Source of the DNA: Verrucomicrobiota bacterium
GTDB taxonomy: Bacteria > Verrucomicrobiota > Kiritimatiellia > CAIQIC01 > JAGNIJ01
Reading direction: 5' to 3'
Assembly: GCA_022710725.1 (NCBI GenBank)
Contig: JAKLGK010000012.1
Span: 1-64,000, forward strand
DNA length: 64,000 bases
Positions 36,019-44,592 of the stretch are shown here, one piece after another (position 1 is the first letter of the stretch; each line of letters opens with the position of its first letter). Made by a program: the position numbers and the translations under genes. The notes beneath the pieces are model-generated. The model had not been told where the DNA came from, made no database searches, and saw only the letters and a program-made list of their open reading frames with translations.

Positions 36019-38964
36019 GTGATCACGCCATCATGTCGCCGGGCCGCGCGCAGGCTGCTCCTGCTGTCCCTGTGCATCGGGGGGATTCTCCCCGCCGGCT
36101 GGGCCGGTCCCAAGAACGAGCCGCCGGCCCCGCCGCCGATCACGGTGGTCCTCGACGATAACTATCCCCCGTATTCCTTCCGCGATGCCCAGGGCGCCCT
36201 GCAGGGCATCCTGCCGGACCTGTGGGCGCTGTGGGAGAAGAAGACCGGGCAGCGCGCGCGCCTGGAGGCCATGGACTGGGGGCGCGCCCTGAAGTGCATG
36301 GAGGACGGGGGCGCGGATGTGCTGGACACCGTCTTCTACACCGAGGAGCGGGCGCAGCATTTCGCCTTTTCGCAGCCGTACGCCGAAATTCGAGTCCCGG
36401 TGTTCAACCAGAAGGACCTCGGGGGCCTCAAGGATGCCGCCGGCCTTCAGGGATTCACGGTGGGCGTCAAGGCCGGCGATGCCGTCGTCGGCGTCCTGCG
36501 CGACCGGGGCGTCACCACGCTCCAGGAATTCGACAGCTACGAGCAGATCGTCCGCGCGGCGGCCGACGGGCGACTGCGCGTGTTTGCCATCGACGAAGCG
36601 CCCGCTGTCTATTACCTGAACAAATACCGCCTCGAAAATGAGTTCCGGCAGGCCTTCATCCTCTACACGGGCGCCTTTCACCGGGCCGTGCTGCGCGGCC
36701 GCCCGGACCTGTACCGCCTCGTCGAAGACGGCTTCGATGCCATCCTCAAGAGCGAGCGCACGGGCATCGAGCGGCGGTGGCAGGGAACCCCCCTGGGCGC
36801 GGGGCGGGCGCTGCACTACTTGTTCTCGGCGCTGCTGATCGTCGCCGCTGGCGCCCTCGTGCTCGGCTTTTTCCTGATGGTCCTTCGGCACCAGGTCAAG
36901 GAGCGCACCGCCGAGTTGCGGGGCACGCTCCAGGCCCTCCGGCAGAGTCGCGACAAGATCAAGAGCATCTTCTCGGCCGCGCCCGCGGGCATCGGCATGG
37001 TGACGGGCTATGTGATCCAGGAGGCCAACGACCCCCTGTGCGAGATGACAGGCTACTCGCGCGAGGAACTGGTCGGGATGGACGTCCACACGCTGATCCC
37101 GGGGCCGGAAGAGTTCGCCCGCATCGATCGGGAGCTGCATTCGCAATTCGCCCGGTCCGGCGGCGGCTCGGTGGAAACCCGCTGGCGGCGCAAGGATGGA
37201 CATGAACTCGAGGTGCTGCTGGGCGTGGCGCTCATGGTCCCGGGCGCCCTGGAGCAGGGGATCACCTTCTTCGCGCTGGACATCACCGAGCGGCGGAGAA
37301 CCCTGACCCTGCTCCGCGGCATCAACCAGTGCTTCGTCTCCTTCGGCACCGACCCCCGGGAGAACATCCGCCGGATCACCGAGGCCTTCGGCCGGTTGTC
37401 GGGCGCCGATTGCGTGCTGTACAAGCGCAGGCAGGGCGAGCACCTGATCACCGAAACGGGATGGAACCTCATGCCGGGCATGGAAGACGACGTCCGCGGC
37501 GCCGGCATCGTCTGCTACGAGGCCATCGCGCAAAACCGGGAGCAGACGCTGTCGGTGAAGGACCTGCACGATCCGAACAGCGCCTGCCTGCATCCCAATG
37601 TGAAAATGCACGGATTCCAGAACTGCCTCGGCTCGCCGGTTCAACTGGGCTCGGAAAACGTGGCGTTCATCTGCGCGCTGTTTTCGTCCGGCTACAGGCC
37701 GGCCGGCCAGGACATGGACCTGCTGCAGATCCTCGTGAATGCCGCGTCGATCGAGGAGGCGCGGCGCAAGGCGCTGGACGAGCGCATCCAGTTGGAACGG
37801 CAGGTGCAGCAGGCGCAGAAGCTGGAAAGCCTCGGCGTCCTCGCGGGCGGCATCGCGCACGATTTCAACAACCTGCTGACGGCCATCCTGGGGCATGTCA
37901 CCCTCGCCCGGGATGCCTTGCCGGACGTGACCGCGGCCGGCGAGGACATGCGGGCGGCGGAAAAGGCCACTCGCCGGGCCGCCGAACTGGCCCGCCAGAT
38001 GCTGGCCTACACCGGCAAGGCGCGGGCGGAAGTCCGCCCCGTCTACATCGGGAAGATCATCGATGACATGATCCCGATGCTCAAGGTGGCCATTTCCAAG
38101 AAGGCCGAGTTGCAGTTCGACCTGGCGCCCGGCCTGCCGCCGATCCGGGCCGACGTGACCCAGCTTCACCAGGTCATCATGAACCTGGTGATCAACGCGT
38201 CGGAATCCCTCGGGGAGGGCGGCGGGTTCGTCAACCTGTCCGCGGGGCTCAAGGATTGCGATCGCGCCTACCTGTCGTCCGCCTGGCTGAACGAGGAGCG
38301 GGCGGCGGGCCCCTACGTCTACCTGGAGGTGGCCGACACCGGCTGCGGCATCGACGCGGCCGCCTTGCCGCGGATCTTCGACCCGTTTTACACGACGAAG
38401 TTCGCCGGCCGGGGACTCGGCCTGGCCGCCGTGCTGGGTATCGTCCGCGCGCATCACGGCGCCCTCCGCCTGGAGAGCGAGCCCGGCCGCGGCACCGTTT
38501 TCCGGGTTCTGTTCCCGGCGGCTGAAGCGGCCGAACCGGCCGCGCGCGAAGAAGAGGTGTCGGCGGACCGCTGGACGGGGAGCGGGCTGGTGCTGCTGGC
38601 GGACGATGAGGAGAGCATCCGCCTGGTGGGGCGCCGCATGCTGGAACGGCTCGGGTTCCGGGTCGTGACGGCCTCCGACGGCCTGGAAGCCGTCGACCTG
38701 TTCCGCGCGCATGCCGCCGAGATGGTCTGCGTGCTGATGGACCTGACCATGCCTCACCTCGACGGCGGGGAAGCCTTCAAGCGATTGCGCGAGATCCGGC
38801 CGGCTGTCCCCGTGATCCTCGCCAGCGGCTACGACGAGACCGATCTGGCGGGCCGCTTCGCCGGAGAGGGCCTGGCGGGTTTCGCGCAGAAGCCCTACGC
38901 CTTCAAGCAGTTGAGATCCATCCTGCATACCGTCCTGGGCGGCGCGGGCTCCCCCGGGAGCTGA
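36019..38964 (+). CDS. Hybrid sensor histidine kinase with solute-binding-protein-type sensor
   Basis: A 981-residue protein. Order of domains: signal sequence; a family-3 extracellular solute-binding domain (about residues 36-260: ITVVLDDNYPPYSFRDAQG); one transmembrane helix near 272-293; a PAS domain (about 305-430); a GAF-like segment (about 430-595); a HisKA domain with His614 in GGIAHDFNNLLTAILGH; an HATPase domain (INASESLGEGG, DTGCGIDAA, GRGLGLAAVLGIVRAHHG); and a receiver domain with the phospho-acceptor Asp908 in VCVLMDLTMPHLDGG. It probably senses a small ligand such as an amino acid outside the membrane. The start is GTG 36019. No cognate regulator gene is adjacent. Confidence 0.93.
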   Translation: MITPSCRRAARRLLLLSLCIGGILPAGWAGPKNEPPAPPPITVVLDDNYPPYSFRDAQGALQGILPDLWALWEKKTGQRARLEAMDWGRALKCMEDGGADVLDTVFYTEERAQHFAFSQPYAEIRVPVFNQKDLGGLKDAAGLQGFTVGVKAGDAVVGVLRDRGVTTLQEFDSYEQIVRAAADGRLRVFAIDEAPAVYYLNKYRLENEFRQAFILYTGAFHRAVLRGRPDLYRLVEDGFDAILKSERTGIERRWQGTPLGAGRALHYLFSALLIVAAGALVLGFFLMVLRHQVKERTAELRGTLQALRQSRDKIKSIFSAAPAGIGMVTGYVIQEANDPLCEMTGYSREELVGMDVHTLIPGPEEFARIDRELHSQFARSGGGSVETRWRRKDGHELEVLLGVALMVPGALEQGITFFALDITERRRTLTLLRGINQCFVSFGTDPRENIRRITEAFGRLSGADCVLYKRRQGEHLITETGWNLMPGMEDDVRGAGIVCYEAIAQNREQTLSVKDLHDPNSACLHPNVKMHGFQNCLGSPVQLGSENVAFICALFSSGYRPAGQDMDLLQILVNAASIEEARRKALDERIQLERQVQQAQKLESLGVLAGGIAHDFNNLLTAILGHVTLARDALPDVTAAGEDMRAAEKATRRAAELARQMLAYTGKARAEVRPVYIGKIIDDMIPMLKVAISKKAELQFDLAPGLPPIRADVTQLHQVIMNLVINASESLGEGGGFVNLSAGLKDCDRAYLSSAWLNEERAAGPYVYLEVADTGCGIDAAALPRIFDPFYTTKFAGRGLGLAAVLGIVRAHHGALRLESEPGRGTVFRVLFPAAEAAEPAAREEEVSADRWTGSGLVLLADDEESIRLVGRRMLERLGFRVVTASDGLEAVDLFRAHAAEMVCVLMDLTMPHLDGGEAFKRLREIRPAVPVILASGYDETDLAGRFAGEGLAGFAQKPYAFKQLRSILHTVLGGAGSPGS

Positions 38965-39003
38965 CCCCGTCTTGTCGCGGGCGCAAATCATTCGATCCCC
39001 GGC

Positions 39004-39040
39004 TTGACATATCATATAATCATGATAGGTTAGTATCATG
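39004..39040 (+). promoter_or_regulatory. Promoter and operator of the ArsR/thioredoxin cluster
   Basis: TTGACA (39004-39009) and TAGGTT (39026-39031) are 16 bases apart. An inverted repeat TATCAT-N6-ATGATA (39010-39027) fills the spacer, and a further TATCAT lies at 39034-39039. An ArsR-type dimer bound here would block polymerase. The start codon is at 39038, so the transcript could be nearly leaderless. Confidence 0.55.
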
Positions 39041-39391
39041 AATGCTGCTCCTTCACGATGCGCCGGCGCGCTGCCGCTGGACCTCATGGCGCGGATGGCG
39101 TCCGTCCTCAAGCTGCTCGCGCACCCGTACCGACTCAAGGTCGTCGAACTGCTCGACGGTCGGGACCGGGTGCCCGTGCGCCGGATCGCCGAATGGCTGG
39201 GGTTGCCGCACGCGGCGACGTCCCAGCACCTCAACCAGATGAAGCGCATCGGCCTGCTCGAATCCGAGCGGCACGGCAAGGAGGTCTGGTACCGTATCGC
39301 GGATCAGCGCTGCATCAACATCCTGAAATGCATCCGGGGCCGCCACGAGACCGTCCCGGGGAAGGAGCGAAGACATGTCGCCCATGCTTAA
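39038..39391 (+). CDS. ArsR-family transcription regulator
   Basis: A 117-residue winged-helix protein: LKLLAHPYRLKVVELLDG, recognition helix region VRRIAEWLGLPHAATSQHLNQMKR and wing GLLESERHGKEVWYRIAD. A pair of cysteines (CINILKC) near residue 96 may sense metal or redox state. It overlaps the next small gene by 17 bases and heads a four-gene cluster with thioredoxin. An internal ATG at 39086 is an alternative start if the transcript is not leaderless. Confidence 0.88.
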   Translation: MNAAPSRCAGALPLDLMARMASVLKLLAHPYRLKVVELLDGRDRVPVRRIAEWLGLPHAATSQHLNQMKRIGLLESERHGKEVWYRIADQRCINILKCIRGRHETVPGKERRHVAHA

Positions 39392-39545
39392 AATCGCCGT
39401 CGGCGCGGCGGCCGGGGCGGGGATCGGGTACCTCATGTACCGCTTCGTCGGCTGCCGGACCGGCGCCTGCCCGCTGACCGGCAATCCCTACGTCGCCATG
39501 GTCATCTGGGGCGCGATCGGCGCCATCATGGCGGCGGGGAAGTAG
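39375..39545 (+). CDS. Small membrane protein, DUF6132-like
   Basis: A 56-residue protein with two hydrophobic helices (IAVGAAAGAGIGYLMYRF, and VAMVIWGAIGAIMAAG) joined by a loop with CRTGACPLTGNPY. This loop, with its CxxxxC pair and TGNPY turn, is typical of DUF6132 proteins found beside thioredoxin or redox genes. It overlaps the upstream regulator, and the thioredoxin gene starts 37 bases downstream, indicating one operon. Function unknown. Confidence 0.8.
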   Translation: MSPMLKIAVGAAAGAGIGYLMYRFVGCRTGACPLTGNPYVAMVIWGAIGAIMAAGK

Positions 39546-39582
39546 GCTTTTTGAAACCAGCAACCCACACAGGAGACTGACC

Positions 39583-39900
39583 ATGAGCGGATTGACGGAA
39601 CTGACGGACAAGACATTCGACGGGCAGATCGCCGCCGGCGTGACGGTGGTGGATTTCTGGGCGCCCTGGTGCGGGCCGTGCCGGATGCAGACCCCGATCC
39701 TCGAGGCGCTCACGCCCAGGGTCGCGGGCAAGGCCGTCCTCGCCAAGGTCAACGTGGACGATTATCCCGACCTGGCGGCGCGCTTCAATGTGCGGGGTAT
39801 CCCGACGCTGATCCTCTTCAAGGACGGGAAGGCCGTGCAGCAGATGGTCGGCGTTCAGCGCGAGGACGCCCTCCTGCGCGCTATCGAGGCGGCGGGCTAA
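39583..39900 (+). CDS. trxA: Thioredoxin
   Basis: A 105-residue protein disulfide reductase. The active site is WCGPCRMQ with Cys30 and Cys33, preceded by VTVVDFWAPW, with the cis-proline in VRGIPTLILFKDGKAV. AGGAG lies upstream of the ATG. Placement between a cysteine-bearing membrane protein and a zinc-ribbon protein, and under an ArsR-type regulator, suggests a specialised redox or metal stress role rather than the general housekeeping copy; that is inference. Confidence 0.95.
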   Translation: MSGLTELTDKTFDGQIAAGVTVVDFWAPWCGPCRMQTPILEALTPRVAGKAVLAKVNVDDYPDLAARFNVRGIPTLILFKDGKAVQQMVGVQREDALLRAIEAAG

Positions 39901-39917
39901 CCGGGGAGGAGGGCGTC

Positions 39918-40151
39918 ATGCCGCTATTCGAATATCGGTGCGAGGGCTGCGGGTCGGTCTTTGAGCATCTGGCGCGGTCGGCCGGCGAGAAGCCGGCGGC
40001 CTGCCCGCGGTGCGGGGCGAAGAAGGTGGAAAAGCAGTTCTCCACCTTTTCCGCCCACCAGGCGCCGGAGTCGGGGCTGCCTTCCTGCGCTTCGGGATCC
40101 TGCTCGGCCGGCGCGTGCGCCACCGGCGCCTGTCCGTTCAGCGCATCCTGA
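39918..40151 (+). CDS. FmdB-type zinc ribbon protein
   Basis: A 77-residue protein beginning MPLFEYRCEGCGSVFEHL with a second CPRCG pair, the zinc-ribbon pattern of FmdB/YfgJ-like regulators. The tail has a further cysteine-rich run (SCASGSCSAGACATGACP). GGAGGAGGG lies just before ATG 39918. It is 17 bases after trxA, so it is the last gene of the cluster. Function unknown beyond metal or redox binding. Confidence 0.9.
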   Translation: MPLFEYRCEGCGSVFEHLARSAGEKPAACPRCGAKKVEKQFSTFSAHQAPESGLPSCASGSCSAGACATGACPFSAS

Positions 40152-40187
40152 TCCCCGCCGCGATACGGACTCCGCGTTCGCTCGTCA

Positions 40188-40216
40188 CAAACCTCTTCAC
40201 ACGTGTGAAGATATTT
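40188..40216. terminator. Bidirectional hairpin between convergent genes
   Basis: TCTTCACAC and its complement GTGTGAAGA form a perfect 18-base palindrome (40194-40211), flanked by ACAAA and TTTGT that extend the stem. It sits between the ends of the FmdB-like gene and the convergent minus-strand operon. Confidence 0.55.
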
Positions 40217-40217
40217 G

Positions 40218-40493
40218 TTACGGATGGTCTGACGAGCCGGCGTACAGCCGGGCGCGCATGCGCTCCAGTTCGGCGAGGTCTTCCGCGAGGCGGAGCCGCC
40301 AGGCCTCCGTGAGCGGCACGCCCGCGTAGGCTGTTTCCAGGCGGAGTCGCTCCCCGTCCAGCCTCCGCATCTCGCGGTTGATGAACACGGCGGGAGACAG
40401 CCGCCCGCCGACCTCGGGCGTGCGGACGGCCCCGTCGAGCAGGACCAGCGCCAATCCGGCGCCGAGCAGAAATCCCCGGGCCCTCCGGGTCAT
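40218..40493 (-). CDS. Small hypothetical protein with N-terminal membrane anchor
   Basis: A 91-residue protein with one hydrophobic segment near the N-terminus (GFLLGAGLALVLLDGAV) and a charged helical rest (MRRLDGERLRLETA, then AEDLAELERMRARLYAG). It resembles no family I know. Its start overlaps the end of the GT-C gene by four bases, so it is probably translated with it and belongs to the same operon. Confidence 0.6.
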   Translation of the reverse strand: MTRRARGFLLGAGLALVLLDGAVRTPEVGGRLSPAVFINREMRRLDGERLRLETAYAGVPLTEAWRLRLAEDLAELERMRARLYAGSSDHP

Positions 40494-42055
40494 GCGCCCT
40501 CCTTCCGGCGGTAGAGGACGAGGTGCTCAAAGGGCTCCCGCGGCGGGAGGAAACGATGTTGGGCGGGGTCCGGGCGATTCCCGAACGGGTCGTCCGGGGC
40601 CGGCAGGACGATCCTCTCGTAATCGCGTTCGAGTTCCAAGGCGTCGGCCTGTCGGCGCGATGCCGGCAGGTCGTTGTCCCGCGTCAGGAACGTGCGCCGG
40701 CGCACGATCACCCAGTCAGGCTCGATCCCGGGCTCCGGTTCCGGCCGCTGGAATCCGCCCGTTACCCGGCACCTTGTGTAAAACTGCAGGGGCAGGTCCC
40801 CGTACGTGGCGAGCACCGTGTCGCCCGGCCGCGCGGCCTCGTTCAGGCGCGCGATGGCGGCGGCATGGACATCGGGATAGCCCCGGCAAAGTTCGGTCAG
40901 GAAGAGTTTCATCGGGAAGTTGGGGGCCGTCAGCATCGCGGGGTCGTTGTGCCAGGGCCGGTGATACACGTGCGCCCGGTCCAGCGGAACCACGTGGAGC
41001 CAGTTGGTGAAAACCAGCAGGACTCCCAGCAGCACGGCCGGCGCCCGGTGCGCCGCCCACAGCGTCCGGAGGCACCAGGCGCACACGATCGCGCACAGGG
41101 GAAGCAGGGGCACGAGATACCGGAAGTATTCCCGGGGCGCCAGGCTCACGGTCAGCAGGCTGCCGGCGACCAGGATGAGCAACCGGCGGACGATCGGCTC
41201 TCCCGTGGCCCCCGGTTCGGTCCGTCCGCGGAGAAGCACGGCGGCGGCCAGCGGCAGCGGCAACGCGAACTGCAACACGTCCACCAGGTTTCGCTGGAGC
41301 CGGACCGGCGCCATGCTCCAATCCATGAGCCCCGCGCGTGAGCCGATGTGATACCCCGCGATGCCCGGCGCGATGAACAGGGCCAGGACCGTGGCCGCGG
41401 CGGCAAGCCGAAGCCACGTCCATTGCCTCCGCTCGAGCCATACGAGGGGGAGCAGGCCGCCGAGCAGTCCTGCGAAGACGATGTAGTTCAGGTGGAACAG
41501 CGCGCCGAGCGCCGGCAGGGCGACGGCCAGCGCGGCGCGCGAGGGCCGGAACGCGGCGGGCACGATGAGCATGGTCAGCAGCATCGCGGGCCCGGTGTAG
41601 CGGCCTTGCCGCGCGAAAAGCAGGAAGGGCACGGAAAGCGCCAGCAGGGCCGCGCTCCACCGCGCCCAGGCGACGTCGCCGGAGAGGCGTCGCACCCATC
41701 GGTAGACCAGCCAGAGCGTGAGCCATCCGCAGAACGCGAAGGGCAAGCGCCCGGCCAGCGTTGTCTCGCCGCCGATCCGGAACGAGGCGGCCATGAGGTA
41801 GATCTGAAGCCAGGGCGACCAGCGCCAGACATGATCCGGGCCGAATTCGCGGTTCTCCTCCTGCGAGACCAGGTTCACGCCGTCGAAGGCGAGCGGCAGC
41901 CCGAAACGCAGGACGTTGCGGGCGAGGCACGCGGTCTCCGCCTCGTCCTGCCAGAACGGCCGGTGGTCGAGACGAAAAAACAGCAGGAACGCCGCGGCGG
42001 CCAGGATCGCGATCAGCCACCCGTCGATGCGTTTGCCGGAGTCGGCGGAGTTCAT
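40490..42055 (-). CDS. Polytopic GT-C (PMT/ArnT-like) glycosyltransferase
   Basis: A 521-residue membrane protein. After the first helix comes FRLDHRPFWQDEAETACLARN with Asp37-Glu38, the catalytic acidic pair of the PMT_2/ArnT (GT39/GT83) group that uses polyprenyl-phosphate sugars. About ten more hydrophobic helices and a C-terminal soluble part follow. The frame runs upstream, but ATG 42055 overlaps the preceding stop (ATGA) and gives the family N-terminus. It may add a sugar to a lipid or protein at the outer face of the membrane. Confidence 0.82.
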   Translation of the reverse strand: MNSADSGKRIDGWLIAILAAAAFLLFFRLDHRPFWQDEAETACLARNVLRFGLPLAFDGVNLVSQEENREFGPDHVWRWSPWLQIYLMAASFRIGGETTLAGRLPFAFCGWLTLWLVYRWVRRLSGDVAWARWSAALLALSVPFLLFARQGRYTGPAMLLTMLIVPAAFRPSRAALAVALPALGALFHLNYIVFAGLLGGLLPLVWLERRQWTWLRLAAAATVLALFIAPGIAGYHIGSRAGLMDWSMAPVRLQRNLVDVLQFALPLPLAAAVLLRGRTEPGATGEPIVRRLLILVAGSLLTVSLAPREYFRYLVPLLPLCAIVCAWCLRTLWAAHRAPAVLLGVLLVFTNWLHVVPLDRAHVYHRPWHNDPAMLTAPNFPMKLFLTELCRGYPDVHAAAIARLNEAARPGDTVLATYGDLPLQFYTRCRVTGGFQRPEPEPGIEPDWVIVRRRTFLTRDNDLPASRRQADALELERDYERIVLPAPDDPFGNRPDPAQHRFLPPREPFEHLVLYRRKEGA

Positions 42056-43260
42056 GCGCGGGGATCGAGCGCCACTTTCATGCTGTGGAATCGGCGTTTG
42101 TCGAAAGCCGCCTGGAACGCGCGCGCGTGGTCCCTTAGCGGGAACACGTGCGTGACCAGGTCGCGCCAGAGGTCGGGCCGTCCCGCGAGGAGGTCCATGG
42201 CCCGTTCGTACGTGCGCCGGGTCTCGCCGCGGAACTTCGTGAGGCCGCAAAGCGCCGAGCCCGTGACGGCGAGTTCCCGGAACCAGAGCGGGGAAACGTC
42301 CACCAGTCCGACCCGGGAGGACGACGCGATCAGCGCCAGGCGGCCGCGCGCCTTCAGCTGCAGCAGCCCTTCCTGCAGCGAGCGCGCGCTGCCGACGCAG
42401 TCAAAAAAGACATCCGCCGCGCCCTCGACGGTCCCGCCGCCCAGCGTGGTCGGGAGGAATCGGCCGCCGAGCCGTTCCGCCAGTTCCTGACGCGAAGGCG
42501 ACAGCATGGCCTCTGTCGCGCCGCCGGCGAGCGCCGCCCCGCGCTGGAACTCGTGGCGGACTACCGCGATCACGCGCGCCTTCGAGCCCAGGGCCCGAAG
42601 CAGGCGCACCACGTGCTGGCCCAGGATGCCCGCTCCATAGACCACCACGGTTTGCCCGTCCGCCGGGAAGCAGGGCAGCGCGGCCTGCAGGGCGCAGGCG
42701 AGGGAATCCGTCAGCACGGCAAGCCGATCGTCCATGGCTTCCGGGAGGCGCACGAGTTGCCGGGGATGCGCGAAGAACTCCTCCGCCATCCCGCCGCCGG
42801 GACCGGCCGTGTAGCCCAGGGATATCCCGGGCGCGAGCGCGCCGCGCGTGAAGTTCTCGCAAACGTGGTAGTTCCCGCGGGCGCAAGACGGGCAGGGCGG
42901 GAGCCCGCGCGTTTCGCAGCAGAGCACCGGCTCGACCGTCACCCGCTCACCGGTCTTCCATCCCGTCCCGGCCGGCGCGTCGAGGATCTCCGCGGCGATC
43001 TCGTGGCCGGGCACAAAGGGGAAGGAGGCAAACGGCTCCATGAGGAACGACTCCTCTCCGCGGAGGAGGCGGAGGTCCGAGCCGCAAATGCCGCACAGCC
43101 GCGAGCGGAGCCGGACCCAGCCCGCCGGGGGCGTGGGCTCGAAAGGTCCCAGGGTCATCGGGACCAACCAGGGGAAGTACCGGCGTGGACACAGCCGCCC
43201 CAGGGCGCGCGACAACAGGTAACGCGGCACGGAGCGGCGATAAACCAGGGCGGTGACCAT
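42052..43260 (-). CDS. Zinc-dependent alcohol dehydrogenase-like (MDR) enzyme
   Basis: A 402-residue medium-chain dehydrogenase. Cys56 and Cys59 lie in CGICGSD, the GHE of FVPGHEIAAE follows, and a structural-zinc type cysteine set appears in LPPCPSCARGNYHVC. The Rossmann motif is VVVYGAGILGQHVV, with VFFDCVGSARSL beyond it. The first 30 residues are a basic, aromatic extension not usual in the family. Substrate unknown; it heads the minus-strand operon with the GT-C gene and is divergent from a radical SAM gene, so a sugar or polyol substrate for the glycan is plausible. Confidence 0.87.
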   Translation of the reverse strand: MVTALVYRRSVPRYLLSRALGRLCPRRYFPWLVPMTLGPFEPTPPAGWVRLRSRLCGICGSDLRLLRGEESFLMEPFASFPFVPGHEIAAEILDAPAGTGWKTGERVTVEPVLCCETRGLPPCPSCARGNYHVCENFTRGALAPGISLGYTAGPGGGMAEEFFAHPRQLVRLPEAMDDRLAVLTDSLACALQAALPCFPADGQTVVVYGAGILGQHVVRLLRALGSKARVIAVVRHEFQRGAALAGGATEAMLSPSRQELAERLGGRFLPTTLGGGTVEGAADVFFDCVGSARSLQEGLLQLKARGRLALIASSSRVGLVDVSPLWFRELAVTGSALCGLTKFRGETRRTYERAMDLLAGRPDLWRDLVTHVFPLRDHARAFQAAFDKRRFHSMKVALDPRA

Positions 43261-43346
43261 GGCGGCAGGGTAGCAGGCGGCCTGCGCCGTCGCAACTGCG
43301 GGGAGGCTCTGGACAGAAGCCGCCGTTTCTGTGAGAGTTCACGGGC

Positions 43347-44591
43347 ATGACCTCCGTTCAGGCCACCGAGTCGGACACCACCCGGAGCAGCCGCATCGGC
43401 TCGGGCGCGATCTGGCGGGGGCTGCTCCCGGTTCTGCGCCGGCCGTGGATCGCGGCGCGCCTGGTTTCCCTCCAGTTGGAAAAACACTTCTTTGCCTGGC
43501 GGTATCCGCCGCGCGCGGACGGGCGGGCAGGCCGGATCCGGCAGGTCAGCCTGCGCCTGACCGACCTGTGCAACCTGCGGTGCGCGACCTGCGGCCAGTG
43601 GGGCGAACAGGGCTACCTGCGCGGGCGGGATCTCAAGGCGCTCAAGTCGGCGGAGGTGACGCCCGCCCGGCACCTCGAGCTCTTCCGCGACCTGGCGGAA
43701 CACGGGCATCGCCCGATCGTCTACCTGTGGGGCGGCGAGCCCATGCTCTACGACGGCGTGCTCGACCTCGTCGATTCCGCCACGCGCCTGCGGATGCCCG
43801 TGGCCATCGCGACCAACGGCACGCGCGTCGCCGAGGCCGCGGAGCGGCTGGCCCGCGCGCCGTTGTTTCTCCTCCAGGTTTCGATCGACGGGCACTGCGC
43901 GGAATTGCACAACCGCCTGCGGCCCTCGGCCGCCGGCGCCGACAACTTCAAGGCCATCGAGGCCGGGCTGGAAGCGGTACGACAGGCCCGGTTCCGCGGG
44001 AAGGGCGGGCTCCCGCTGATCGCCAGCCTCACGACCATCTCCCGCGAGAACGCGCCCCATCTCCTCGACATCTACGAAGCCTTTTCAGGTCGCGTGGACA
44101 TGTTCGTCTTTTACCTCGCGTGGTGGATCGACGAGCCGCGCGCGGCGGCGCACGACCGGGATTTCGAACGTCGTTTCGGATTCGTCCCGCGCCGGCACCG
44201 CGGCTGGATCGGCGGCTGGAAGCCGGATCGGCCGGAGGAACTGCACCGGCAGATTCAAGCCGTGCTCGGACGTTCGCGCCGGCGCGGCGCGCCGCCGGTC
44301 GTGCTGATCCCGCGGTTGAAAACCGCGGAGGATTTGCGGCGTTACTACGCCGACCACGCCTGCGATTTCGGCTTCCGCCGCTGCCTTTCGATCTACCACG
44401 CCCTTGAGGTGAACAGCAACGGCGACGTCTCGCCGTGCCGCGACTACCACGACTATGTGGTCGGCAACGCGAAGGAGAAGACCTTCGCGGAATTATGGAA
44501 TGACGAGCGATACCGCCGTTTTCGCAGGAGCCTTGCGCAGGACGGATTGATGCCCGTCTGCACTCGCTGCTGCGGGTTGATGGGATACTGA
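43347..44591 (+). CDS. Radical SAM protein with SPASM-type C-terminus
   Basis: A 414-residue protein. The [4Fe-4S] cysteines are C75, C79 and C82 in LTDLCNLRCATCGQW, with LWGGEPMLYDG and IATNGTRVAEAAE following. The C-terminus contains CRDYH and CTRCCGLM cysteines, after an NSNGDVSPC stretch, as in SPASM domains that carry extra Fe-S clusters. SPASM enzymes often mature peptides or modify sugars or lipids. The gene ends one base before the GT4 gene begins. The context points to glycan or lipid modification; the substrate is unknown. Confidence 0.9.
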   Translation: MTSVQATESDTTRSSRIGSGAIWRGLLPVLRRPWIAARLVSLQLEKHFFAWRYPPRADGRAGRIRQVSLRLTDLCNLRCATCGQWGEQGYLRGRDLKALKSAEVTPARHLELFRDLAEHGHRPIVYLWGGEPMLYDGVLDLVDSATRLRMPVAIATNGTRVAEAAERLARAPLFLLQVSIDGHCAELHNRLRPSAAGADNFKAIEAGLEAVRQARFRGKGGLPLIASLTTISRENAPHLLDIYEAFSGRVDMFVFYLAWWIDEPRAAAHDRDFERRFGFVPRRHRGWIGGWKPDRPEELHRQIQAVLGRSRRRGAPPVVLIPRLKTAEDLRRYYADHACDFGFRRCLSIYHALEVNSNGDVSPCRDYHDYVVGNAKEKTFAELWNDERYRRFRRSLAQDGLMPVCTRCCGLMGY

Positions 44592-44592
44592 C

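Noticed and set aside
36031-39279. A 1082-codon minus-strand frame
   Set aside because: It is antisense to the sensor kinase and ArsR-type genes, whose domains are intact.
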